Assembly: GCA_012932295.1 (NCBI GenBank)
Contig: JAAONU010000001.1
Coordinates: 40,782,780-40,846,779, forward strand
Direction: 5' to 3'
DNA: 64,000 nt
Source: Cyclina sinensis
Lineage: Eukaryota > Mollusca > Bivalvia > Venerida > Veneridae
The translations under genes and the position numbers were made by a program. A model generated the notes under the pieces. The model did not search any database. It worked only from the letters and a program-made list of their open reading frames with translations, and was not told the origin of the DNA. How positions within the stretch are numbered: position 1 is the first letter of the stretch; each line of letters starts with the position of its first letter. Of this stretch, positions 1 through 11,900 are shown piece after piece.

Positions 1-347
1 TTAAACAGATTTTCGGCTTGTGTTTGTTACTCAGTTCATCGATGTTTGCGCGTCAGAGCTTCGAATTTGAGGTTTTCATAACAGTTTGATACCTGACTGA
101 TCATCGATCACAACGAACAAAGAAGCGGATTAATGCCAGACTTTGCATGTTTTTCACACTTTTCCCGCCCTAGAGCGTCCTTATTACGTAGTTAATTGTA
201 CTTCGCTGACACATTAAACAAGCGTTGTTATGGATACAGCACGTAAGATATGCATGTAAAATAATTATGGTCGGTGAAAAATAGATACGTTTTTTTTTTG
301 TTTTTTTTTTAATTTTTTTTTTTTTTTTTTTTTTTTTTTGGGGAGCC

Positions 348-420
348 ATGACCCTTGAGCGCTATACTGAGGTTAGCGTTATAACGGGGCGCGTAGTAAC
401 AGGGTCCGAGTGTAGTAGCT
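348..420 (+). CDS. Possible upstream exon of gene 1 (weak)
   Basis: An ATG at 348 opens 24 codons that end in phase 1 at a strong donor, AGCT|GTAAGAAT. Phase 1 is what the exon at 8583 needs. The predicted residues (MTLERYTEVSVITGRVVTGS and onward) do not form a signal peptide, so this may instead be an untranslated first exon or chance. The region is locally GC-richer than its surroundings and follows a long poly-T tract. Confidence 0.2.
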
Positions 421-2094
421 GTAAGAATGAAGTCCTTGATTAAAATGTGTCAGCAATGTCTGTGTTTCTTAAATCTCTCTGTATTACTTTCACTTGATTA
501 GACTCATTAGTGTTGAACAGTGGCAGTTGAGAGAGAAAAACATGTTTAAAACCTGTTTCATTATTCTACTTGCTTCTCCTAATGATGTTTCTTGTAATTA
601 ACACTTTTGTCAGAAGTGATTTAAAAGCTAGTGAACTGATACAGAGAACGTGACATTTTGTGTTTAGAAATGATACCTACAAATGAGTGTAATTCAATTC
701 TCTTTAACATAACCATATACAGAATTTTGTAGTCACATTATCCGATGGTGATATTTGAGACAAATCATTGTTGTATTGGGACCTCCCCTACTGTTTTCTA
801 CCTTATATTTGGGGATTTATTATAAGCAGAGATTTAAAAGAGAAGGCTAGTTCAAGTGTTATAAGTATTCTTTATGTTCACAGCTTGAAATTACTTTATT
901 CAACATAATACAAACATTATACATAAAACATATGTTGTCAGTTTTATTGGTGCATTGTTTTGGCATAATTTGTAGTATTGTAAATATGCAAGAGAAGGTA
1001 GATGTATTTTCTGTTGTCCATTTCTTTGTTCAAAGGAGCTTCTTGAGTAGCTCAGAGGAAATTCAGATATATTGGTTGAAAAGGTATGAAAAAAGAGGTT
1101 GGAGGGCTATAGACTTGTTAATACAGTGATTTCTTTCTCCATTTTTGGAAAAGAGGCCAGATGTCCGTCGGCCTTTCTGATGCTTCATGTCTTTGGACTG
1201 TGACCCTATTTTGGTCCCATGTTATCTAGAAATTAAGGGGTTTATACAGGAAAAGGTATTCTCTGCTTCTTTATTATGAAGTCTATAGAACATTTTACCT
1301 TCACCACTCGATTAACACTGTTGTAGTACAGATATTGGTAAGAGAGGAAGAAAGTAATTCAGTTACATATACAGGTAGTTCAGAATATGTAGGATGTGAG
1401 TACCACTCAACTATGGTATGAATTATGTTTGAAGTACCCCTCAAAAGTTAGTGGCATGTTACCATTGTACCCAGACTGGTCCTGAAGCGCAGTGATATTT
1501 TGATTACCTACATCACATTATCGGTTCCAGCACTGATGCCAAATATAAGGACTGTCCAGGGTCACATATTGTATATAGACAGACAGACCTGTTCACCCAA
1601 GGGATTTTCTGAAATACTGCATTATCATACAGAGGATATTATCTGGGAAGTTTTGATTAAATTGTCTTCAGCATGATATAAGAGATATAGATGTAGTACT
1701 CTATTTATTGCCTGATGCACAGTCTAGACCAAGTGGCACTTAGATCAATTAAGCAATGGATGATATTGAAATCAATGTCTGAAATCAGCAGAGATATAGT
1801 TTCCTACAAATGGAATAATTATCATCTCTGTTTAGGATACATGGAATCTCTTGTCAGCATTTTCCATCTCAATGTGTACATTTTATAAGGCCTATTGCAG
1901 TTTTATAATAATTTGACATAGGACATGGGGGAAAATGCACTCAGGCAAAAATATTATACAGTTGAAATAAACTGAAGTGAAAATGAAGAAAAAAATGTTT
2001 TAAGGTGGCACATTTCTTGCCCTCTTTAAATTCAGAATTAAAGTAAAATATTGATTCCTTGAATATTATTTTTGATGAGATAAAAATGCCTGTT

Positions 2095-2838
2095 TTTTTT
2101 GTCAGAATGTTTGTCTTAATGATATCTAAATCAATTTTAAGATGGGTCATCTTGGGTCAAAAGCAAGATGAAAGGGTCAACACATAGAAGAACCTTTTTT
2201 TACGCTCGGGGGTGGGGGGGGGGGGGGCTACATTTTCTTTCCAGATGTCATGAAAATTTGTCAGAATGTTTGTCTTCATGATATCTAGATCAAGATTGAA
2301 TTTAGGTCATCTAGGGTAAAAAACCAGGTCAATAGGTCAAAGCACAGGTAAATTTGATTTACCTTGTTAATACTATACAGGCCATTTTGTTTGTTTTGTG
2401 GCATGAAAGCTTGTCAGAGTGTTTGTTTTGATGAATAGATATCTAGATCAGGTTCGAATATGGGTCTTCGGATCATCAACTAAGTCACATAGTCAAAACA
2501 TAGAAAAATCTTGTTAACACTCTCGAGGCTACATTTCCTTTCCAAATGTCATGAAAATTTGTCATGATATTTAAGGTTTGAATATATGCCATCAGGGGTC
2601 AAAAACAAGGTCATGAGATCAAAACACAGATTAATCTTGTTAACACTCTAGAGGCAAATCTTTTTGTCCAGATGGCTTGAAAACTTTTCAGAATGTTTGT
2701 CTTGTTGATCTCTAGATGAAGTTTGAATATGGGTCATATTGTTTCCAACGTTATCCATCATTGGTTCCAGAGTTATGGCCCCTTAACAGTTGGATTCAGG
2801 TGAGCGATTGAGAGCCAATGTGGCCCTCTTGTTTTTAA
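2095..2838 (+). mobile_element. Family A pearl/Helentron-like repeat, degenerate tandem core
   Basis: About five diverged units of roughly 130 bp contain 'TGTCAGAATGTTTGTCTT', 'GGTCATC..GGTCAAAA' and 'TTGTTAACACTCTAGAGGC'. It ends with AGGTGAGCGATTGAGAGCC, then TGGCCCTCTTGTTT, which is the 3' terminus seen again at 59869-59900. Only the 3' end is well preserved. Confidence 0.7.
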
Positions 2839-5747
2839 TTAATATAGCATTGTTTTATCGGTCTGTAAAAATCTGTTGTATATGGTTTCTTGACCAAAAA
2901 GAAATAAACCTAAATTATATAGTGAAGATTACTGACACTTATAAGAAAATTTATCAAAGTATAAGTTTATGTCATTTTTATGTATACATTGCTGCAATGA
3001 CTACATCTTTGCATACCAAAGTGGTTATTTGCTTATAGTTCATAAAATGATATGTGTTTGTATGACATTGTGTGTAATTGACTCGTAAAGTTTTACATAT
3101 TTAAAGAGAGACAAGACTTATTTGGTACAAGGAATATAACCATATTTTTCATGAATATACATTGTATAATTATTCATTGTAACTGAAAAAATAGTCATTT
3201 AATTTGAGATTTTCTAGAATGTTACAAACTTATACAAATATATTTTGTCAGATGCCTTATTTGGCTTCATTGGCTAGAGACTATAAATTATAAACTTGAA
3301 AGTATTCTTTTACTCAGGAATTATTTCTGCCTGTCTTTAGTTACAAGAATTTCCTTTAAATCTAGAAAGGGGAGTGGAAGAATATGATTTATTCATACAG
3401 TTAAGTAACTGAAAAGCTTTTAAATTACAGAAGAACATAGCATGTGGTAATCTTCAAAATATTAAGCTCCCTAAATACTGCAATTTGTTTTTTGTATTAG
3501 TTTAGTTTAATACTGTCCAAAGTTAAGGAACTATTGAAATCACTAGCAGCAGATTTCTATCCAGTCTTTACTCCAGAATGTGTATAAGCCATTGAAAGAA
3601 GACAGTTAAGTAACTGGTATAAAATGACACCATACGGCTTTATTTGATACCCTATTTATTCTGATCTTGCCTGAGATAGCCTTATATATCCTTCACACAT
3701 CTGAAAGCTTTGGGAAGCATATCTTCATTTAAATGGCAGTTGGATTAATCAAGTAGGATAATTCACTTAAAGTTGTGAGGTTAGCCATATACAGTTTCAG
3801 ATTCACAGCCATAGTATCCTGAATGAAATTTTCAACATAGGTAATCTGAAAATTTTAATTAAGTGTGTAATAAGGGTTAAACATAATATGGGTTAAGTGT
3901 AATAAGGGTTAGGTTTAATAATGGTAAAGTGTGATAAGCGTAAAATGTACTAATTAGGGTAAATTGTTTTAATGGTTAAGTGGACCTGTTGGATTCATAT
4001 AATTATAGAATGGTTTAGTCATTTAATTTAGTTAACTGTTTCTGGTCTTAGAATCATTGATTCCACATTTTATTTTGAAAAGCAGTAATAAATTGCTTAA
4101 TACCAGAATTAGAATTTGCAAAAAAATTACAACTGTTTACCTCTGTGTAATTATTCATAGCTGAATAAGCACTGTTTGATAGTGCTAAGTAATCATTATA
4201 GCAATAGAATTCTAAGCATTACATTCAATTCATTTGATTTAAAAATGCAAAAATTTTCAGTTGTGTTGTACAGTTGCAAATTTTGCAAAAGAATTTTCCA
4301 TTGTTTTATGTTCAGAATGACCCTGCCTCCTGACTGGGTGGGTTGGGTTGCTGACCTAAAATCACTTATCGTAAAAATTTTATTTATAGCCCAGTTTTTA
4401 ATTAGAATCATGGATTGTTCGAAAGTTGGGGATGGGCGTTAATTTGAGACACATCTTCACAAGACAGACCGATTTTCTAAGCAGGGCTTTAAAAATCCAC
4501 TCGCCTCATAAGTACAAGAAGAAATCGAATCCGGAGAAAGAGCGGATGTTGACTTATTGCAGAGAACACTAAAATCTGTTCATTTCCGCTATTACGGTAC
4601 ATGTAGAATCCGGTATGTGTGAAAGTTTGCTGAGCACGGGAATAAAAAAATAAGCCTCGCACATGATCTTTTCTACTTTCTTATGGCAAAATTAAGGGAA
4701 ATAAAGGTAAAATAAAAGGGAAATAAGCAAACTTGAATTGTAAAGGTAAGCTAAATTTTGCACAGATTGGGATATGGGCGTTAAAAAGGGGCAGTTGATT
4801 TTTCAACTTTGGGCTGAAAAATGTCCGTTTTTTGTCCAGAATATGGGGGGTGGGCGTCTATTAGAGGATGGGCTATAAATAGAATTTTTACGGTAACTTC
4901 CTGTTGGTATATTGCTCTGGAATGAGTCCCACTACCCATTACCATTTATGTTAGAAATTTTGCAGTTTCTTAGGATGGAGTCTAGTACTTGTCCTCAGGA
5001 AAAATGGTTAGGTAAACTGACTGCCTCAGATATGACTCTGAAGGTTAGAGGGCATTAACCCAGTTACAAACACACGAAAAAACAGTATCAGGGATTGAAT
5101 TGCAGGAAGATAATTTTCATGGCATTATTAATTTTCCATGATCACAAAAGACTTCAGTTATTTTAAAGAGTAATGACAATGTAGTTAGCACAGCTGGATG
5201 AGGTGGTTTTCTAGGTCACCTTTTCTTGAGGCACAAAGAAAATAACACTTGCATTTTCCAGAAAATCTCTTTTATTGAAGGAAATGGAATAGTTCTGTCC
5301 TTAGCAACGGTCATTTTTTGGGTGTGCAGATGTTTGCTTTTATTGTCCAAATGAAGCACTGTCTTAATTCCAGAGACTAATTGATTTTAATAATAGATGA
5401 CAGCAGTCACTGCCTGGTAATGTTAAAGGGATTTATTTGACAGATCCCGAGCTGTTGACTTAATGAACAGTCACTGGTTGCTATGCAAAATTCCTTCCTA
5501 TTTTTTTGGTCAGCAGTTAAAGATAGAAATAGACCAAAATGAAGTATGTCACCAAGTTGTAAGCTGAACAGCGATAAATGAAGGTCATTTAACATACTAA
5601 AATTAGTCATCTTAAGGATGAAACACAATCAGTCCTTACTCATTTAGCATTGTCTTGATGCAAAATTAAGAAAGTTCAAACTAAGTATGACATACAGGAA
5701 GTAATTTCCTCAAAAGAAGGTGAATTTTTTATAGAACGTGAATTGAA

Positions 5748-6195
5748 TTTTATATTTGACACATACATCAACCTAAAAAGTTTATAAATCACACAAACTG
5801 AGGTTTATATTTGACACATATGTCACTGAATTTAAAATGTTTATAAAATACACAAATTGAGGATTATATTTGACACATTTAACATCAATATAAAAAGTTT
5901 ATAAATCACACAAATTGAGATTTGTATTTGACACATACATTTATATAAAAAGTTTATAAATCACACAAATTGAAGGTTATCATTGAACACATATTAACAT
6001 GAAAAGTTTAATAGATCACACAAACTGAGTTTTATATTTGAGACATACATCAATATAAAAAGTTTATAAATCACACAAATTGGGATTTGTATTCACACAT
6101 ACATCAATATAAAAAGTTTATAAATCACACAAATTGAGATTTGTATTCACACATATTTCAATGATTACACAAATTGAGATTTATTTTTGATAAAT
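5748..6195. repeat. 55-bp tandem repeat, about eight copies
   Basis: Repeated units contain TATTTGACACATACATCAAT, AAAAAGTTTATAAATCACAC and AAATTGAG. Copies differ by small indels and substitutions; the last two are shortened. Confidence 0.9.
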
Positions 6196-8071
6196 ATAAT
6201 AAAAAAGTTTAAAGATAGATATAGATATAAAGATATTGTTTACAGAAATAATTACAAAGTAATGATAATAATAATTTTGTGAAATAATTATTAGTTGAAA
6301 TTTAATAGTGTCATTTTTTATACATACACTTATGAAGTGACATTTTATGGTATGGTGCTTGTTATCTATCTGTAAGTTAGCAGTTTCCTGTGTGGAATAC
6401 TACTGCCATTGAAATGAAACTTGCAAGACATTATCTACATGAAGAGTAGGAGTTTTCTGCCCATGGAAGTATATGTATGGATTATTCCCCCTTCAGTTTT
6501 TATCCAGTTGAAATAAAACTTGGGTTTTCAAGGTCAAGGTGAGAAATCAGTCAAAATATGAGATACTGCCATCTTTATGTTCCTGTTTCCTCTGTAACTT
6601 GGCAGTAAATAAAAGGATTTGGAAAGCTCTCATCTGTCCATTTGCCTTTACTTCCAGGTAACTTAGAAATTCCAAGTGCAGTTTGTGTCTGCTTTGTAAC
6701 TCTTCATTTTTTTTATAGGTTTATATTATAACTTGCCACAAATATTCATCACATTGAGACAACATAACACAAAAAAGACCTGGGTTTCCTAGGTTAAGGT
6801 AAAAACTGAGATTGTCTAAGTAATATAGAATATTGTTTTCGTCAACTTTGTAACTCTGTTGAACATCAAAGGATTTTGAAATTCCTTGGCACATTTGTTC
6901 AACAGTTCTCAGTCTGTAAATGAGTCTGTACTGCCATATAACTAAAAATACTGCCTATGAAGATGTTTATGTCCGTTTTGTATTTGATTGATACATGATG
7001 ACTGGATTTTAAATAACTTTGTACAAATAATAGTGTTCAACAGATTGAAGCAATGGGTCAAAAAGTGTCCATCTCTCTGTCTGTGACCTGAACCACTAAA
7101 ATGATATGATACACCGCCTACCTGTATTTTGTTATCAGCTCTGTATGTCTTTAGTACAACTGTATGCACAGCACAGACATGGCACAGATGTTTATTAGGT
7201 TGAGGCAGTATGTCACAAACTGTCCATCTATTGTTGGTAACTGCCAAATAATATTGAAAACTCAGCATACCTGTTAGTGACCCTGTAAGTCATTGGCACA
7301 TTATATGATTTTGAAACAGCTTGGCACAATGTTCTCCATAATGAGACAGCATTTGACAGACTTAATAGTTCATACAGCTGTCTGTTCTTTAGTTCATGTT
7401 GCCTTCCTCTATGATTTTGTCCAAATTTGTCATTTCACTTAATAAGCGCCATTTCAGGCCAAACATTTTTTTTTGCAGGCAATACCCTTGATTCTTTGGC
7501 ATTTGTCACAAATGACAGCTCATGTTTTGATCTGTGACACAGTAACATTTATTTGTGGCATTCTTGTTACTGCGAGTATTTTATAGCAGAACTGCTCTGA
7601 ATATCAGTCTCTTTTTTATCTGTTTCATTCACCAGACAATTAGATTTCTCAAAGACACAAAATCTGTTAGTAACAATTATCTGAACAAGCCTTCTTGTAG
7701 CAGAATAGATGTGGCGTGGATGCACATTTTGTGAAACCGTTTTTCTCTGTCGCCCTTGGGAAATTTCCTATGAGAAAATACATCCATCCAGTGAAATTCA
7801 ATTTTGAATAATAATTTGCTTGAATGACAGTAAATTCAGAAACTTACCAGGAATATTGCCTCCTATTCCATTATTTATATATCAATATTAAACCAGCAAG
7901 CTCTCCAAATTCTTAGATTTTGTTGTAAATTAATTGTCTTCAAATGCAATATTTCATTTACTTTTTGTATTGAAATCTGTATGAAATCTGTGTGAAAAGA
8001 TTTGAGATTGAATTAATATCTTGATTTTTCATCTTGAAAATTTGACTTAATCACATTATAAGCTAGTTCAG

Positions 8072-8129
8072 TGCCCCAGTGCAGAAAGACTGTATGTATA
8101 ATACTTTACGACCTTTCTGCACTGGGGCA
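8072..8129. repeat. Perfect 17-bp inverted repeat with 24-nt loop
   Basis: The arm TGCCCCAGTGCAGAAAG (8072-8088) is exactly reverse-complemented at 8113-8129. It lies in the intron just before the 8583 exon. It may be a small MITE remnant or a stem-loop RNA precursor; I know of no conserved molluscan microRNA with this sequence. Confidence 0.85.
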
Positions 8130-8582
8130 TCAAATCAGATTGAGACATTTTCTTACAAGAAGTTAATTTGAATTAACAATTAGTTTCGCTTTGTAGGAGA
8201 AACAGGTTATTAATTGAATTTAATTCAGATATTGACAGCAAAAATAGTTTTTTTGTCAGCTTTTAAGTAGAGAATTGCACATTTAGGGCTCAGGCACTCA
8301 GAGGTACTGTTAGAATTATCTAGAATATTTGCTTCTTAAAAATGGCTGTTGTGTTAAATGTGCTGTCTGAAGTCTCTGATTTGAAGTCCTGGTATTTCCG
8401 TTTTTGTTAGGAAACATTTGAAAGAACTGTTATAAATGAAGTTAAATTTTTTAACTTTAGTATCTGTGATTCTTTAGAAATTTAGCCCTTAATTATAAAT
8501 TTATATATTTGGGTAAGCTTTCCTACCAAACAGACATTGTCACACAAAATAGACAATAAATTCTTCAATTTTTGTTTTCCAG

Positions 8583-8963
8583 ATCGTTCCTTCATTGACA
8601 TTTGTGCTCAGCATACTGTGACAGCGAAATCGGTTCACATTCATCATTCAGCTATACTACCAAGCATCTACGACTATAATCAGTGCTCTTGTCTTATCTC
8701 CCCTGATGTCTGCAACACCACTGCCACATTACAGTTCCGCTCTGTAGATGTTAGATTACACTCTAGGGACAACTTGACCACATGTACGCAGGAAAGTAGA
8801 ATTGAGCTGATTGGTCAATATGAGAAAAAGATGTACTCGTGTGAAAAAGGGAAATTTCTGCACGGGTTTGAAGACTTCCACATGAGCAGAGAGAATAACA
8901 TCATGCTTTTTGTCCACAAATCGCATCGAGTTTATCCAACCAAAGTGTGGCTGGAGGTTAAAG
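8583..8963 (+). CDS. Gene 1 exon: cysteine-containing ectodomain (127 codons)
   Basis: The acceptor follows a pyrimidine tract ending TTTTCCAG and the donor is AAAG|GTATAC. The exon enters with two bases of a split codon and leaves in phase 1. The product begins near RSFIDICAQ and contains QCSC, DVCN, TTCTQ and SCEKG cysteine motifs, with two NxT/S sequons (NTT, NLT) suggesting glycosylation in the secretory pathway. The alternating hydrophobic pattern toward the end (MLFVHKS, VWLEVKG) is beta-strand-like. The reverse-strand frame here is a shadow. Confidence 0.85.
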
Positions 8964-11900
8964 GTATACATGTACCATCTAGTAACAATGGTCAAATATT
9001 AACATTAGTTACGGCAATAACTCAAACATGTTGAATAGTTAAGTGCTGTAACCTAAGAAATTGCTGTCTCAGGATTGTTCTGTTATTTTGTGCTCTTTGC
9101 TTTTAATTTTTTGTTCTAAAGATTTCTGCATAAGCTCACAAGGAATTCATTTTCAATATTGATTCTTAACTTCAGCATTTTTCAAGGCATTATTTAGAAA
9201 GAAAAGAAAACTTGTATATGAACTAAACAGTTTATTTATTGATTCCACTGAATTTACTTGTTCGAAGTATTTGAAGTGTTCTGTTAAAGGTAACTGCATT
9301 TAAGTCTCTTCATTTTCGCATGTGACACTGTCGAGAAGTCTGTGTCAAAATTCAGTTTTTTTAATTCATTAACATGAACTGAGTCATCTCATTTAGCATA
9401 CATTTATGCCCTGAGGCCTGAATTCTTGTGTAACCATGAATTGTAAATTTCTCTCCTTTAAAGCTGGGTGTCTTAGATATCCAGTTTAATCTTTTATTTA
9501 AATAAAACAGAAATATTCAGACATTCCTGAAAATCAAGTAAGCATCATCATGATAAGTGATAGACAGAAGGCTGGTATGAAGTCATCATTTGAACCATTG
9601 ATATTGGAGACATAGGCTATACAGTCTTATCTATGCAAAGGTCTTCCTTCTAGGGGAAAAGATGTGACAAAGAAATAGATGTAATACATACAGCATCAGT
9701 AGGAAAAGATATGTTCAGGTCATTGACTTGATCCTAAAAACCCATAGCCAGTATTCTTTTTTTTCTGAACTCGAAGCTAAACCCTGACAGATACTGGCTG
9801 AGATTTGATTCCCAACAGCCAAGAATCACAGTAAAACATCTCATTGAAATTTAATGCTCTTTACACTTTCTTGATTTTCCTGAGCCCTCTGCACTCCTTG
9901 ACTTTTCTTTCTGCAAGAAACCAAACTTTTTTATGCCCCCACTCTGGTGGGGAGGGGGGAATGTTGATCAGCATGTGAAGTTGTGCACCTGGGGTTTCCC
10001 GTATAGATTTATTTGGAACTGTTACAGTTATGGCCCCTTACTTAGTCAAAAATAGTAATTTTCAACTTGTGTCGCCTGTACCTGCAAAAGAGCTGCACCT
10101 ACAGTCAAGAAACTTTACAGGAATGTTGATCAGCATGTAACGTTGTGCACCTGAGGTTTCCCGTATAGATTTAATCGGAATTGTTAGAGTTATGGCCCCT
10201 TACATACTCAAAATTTGCAATTTTCAACTTGTGTCGCCTGTACCTGCAAAAGCGCTGCACCTACAGTCAAGAAACTTTACAGGAATGTTAATCAGCATGT
10301 GAAGTTGTGCACCTGGGGTTTCCCGTATAGATTTATTTGGAACTGTTAGAGTTATGGCCCCTTACATACTCAAAATTTGCAATTTTCAACTTGTGTCACC
10401 TGTAACTGCAAAAGCACTGGAGCCACCCAGTTCTGAGCAGGGTTGACATACTGTGTCTGACTGAAGCAAATGTCTATGAGAATGAAGTACAGTACCATCA
10501 GCTTGTTGGGTGGAGCTTGACATGTTCGCCTATGTCATAGGAAGACAACTGCCATGGTTTGTTGTTCTACACATGAGATAAGTTGCCAGTGACAACTTCC
10601 AGTGTTTCATATCAACCTCATAAGGAACAAGTGTCAGTTACCATCTCATCAGAGCTCTGTCCAAGGTCATTCTGTCTTCTCTAAGATCTCCATCCTTGAA
10701 CATAACAGACTTTATTAATGATCTAACACATATTGCAGACCAAACTTCTCCAGATGTACTGCTTGGAGATTTCAACTTAGCTTTTAATTAGTCCCCTACC
10801 GGTTTAACCGGAGGGGACTATAGGTTTACCCTCCATCCGTCTGTCCGTCCGTCCGTCCGTCAGTCCGTCCGTCTATCCGTCACAAAAACTGGATCCCGTG
10901 ATAACGCAAAAAGTACTGAAAATATTTTAATGAAACTTGAAATATGGGTAGATGGCAGTCTGGAGATTATGCACGTCTTTTTTTTTCTTCATATGTTGAA
11001 AATTTTGGTTGCTATAGCAACAAATATACTTAAAATATGGCAAATATAACAATATTTGTGATAACTCAAAAAGTTCTAAGAATAATTCTATGAAACATAA
11101 AATATGGATGGGTGATAGTATGGAAATAATGCACCTCAAGGTTCACAACTCTAGCACCAAAATTATTAGATTTATCCCCCCTTGAACTTAGAATTTTCAT
11201 GAAAAAAATGTGTTTTTTTGTGATAACTCAAAAAGTACTGAAAATATTTTTTGGAAACATGAAGTATGGATAGGTGACGGTATGAAGATAATGCAACTCA
11301 AGGTTCAGAACTCTAGCTCCAAAATTATTAGATTTATCCCCCTTGAATTTTCATGAAAAAATGTGGTTTTTTGTATATAACTTCATTATTTCTTATTGTA
11401 TCTACTTCAAACTTTAAATATTGGTTTCTTATCAACACCCACATCATATGTGACAATTAAGGTTCATAATTCTAGCACCTAAGTTGTGAGAATTATCATC
11501 CTTGAACTTTGAATTTTTTCATCCTTTGTTGAAAAATTTGGTACATTTATCTTCGCCTAAAAACTGTATCCAGTGAAATGTGGATAAATAATTCATTTTT
11601 TTATGAACCTACAGGAGGAACTGTCCATTCGTTTATCAATCATTTCCTCCGAAAACTTTACCATTGACATATTTTCCTTACTACTGAATGGAATTACTTC
11701 AAACTTGGCCACAACAACACCTTGGACAAGACCATTCTAATGAAGTACATTTCTGTGACCTTGACCTCTGAATGACCTTGACTTTTTAAGTTTTCTTGTC
11801 CAAAAACTATTAGTTTGGCCATAATTTCCTTATTTCTGAACAGAATTACTTCAAACTTGGTCACTACAACCCCTTCGATAAGACCTTTTCAACAACATAT

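Larger units (their letters stand above)
1..8582. other. Upstream/intronic sequence before the first certain exon
   Basis: No certain coding exon is seen. It holds a T homopolymer tract (about 291-339), a family A repeat remnant (about 2095-2838), a TAAGGGTTA-rich patch (about 3860-3990), an eight-copy 55-bp tandem repeat (5748-6195) and a 17-bp-arm hairpin (8072-8129). Short open frames here have unremarkable composition and look like chance. Confidence 0.6.

Noticed and set aside
3860..3990. TAAGGGTTA-like repeats suggesting interstitial telomeric sequence
   Set aside because: Only degenerate, irregularly spaced motifs in AT-rich DNA; no run of TTAGGG.
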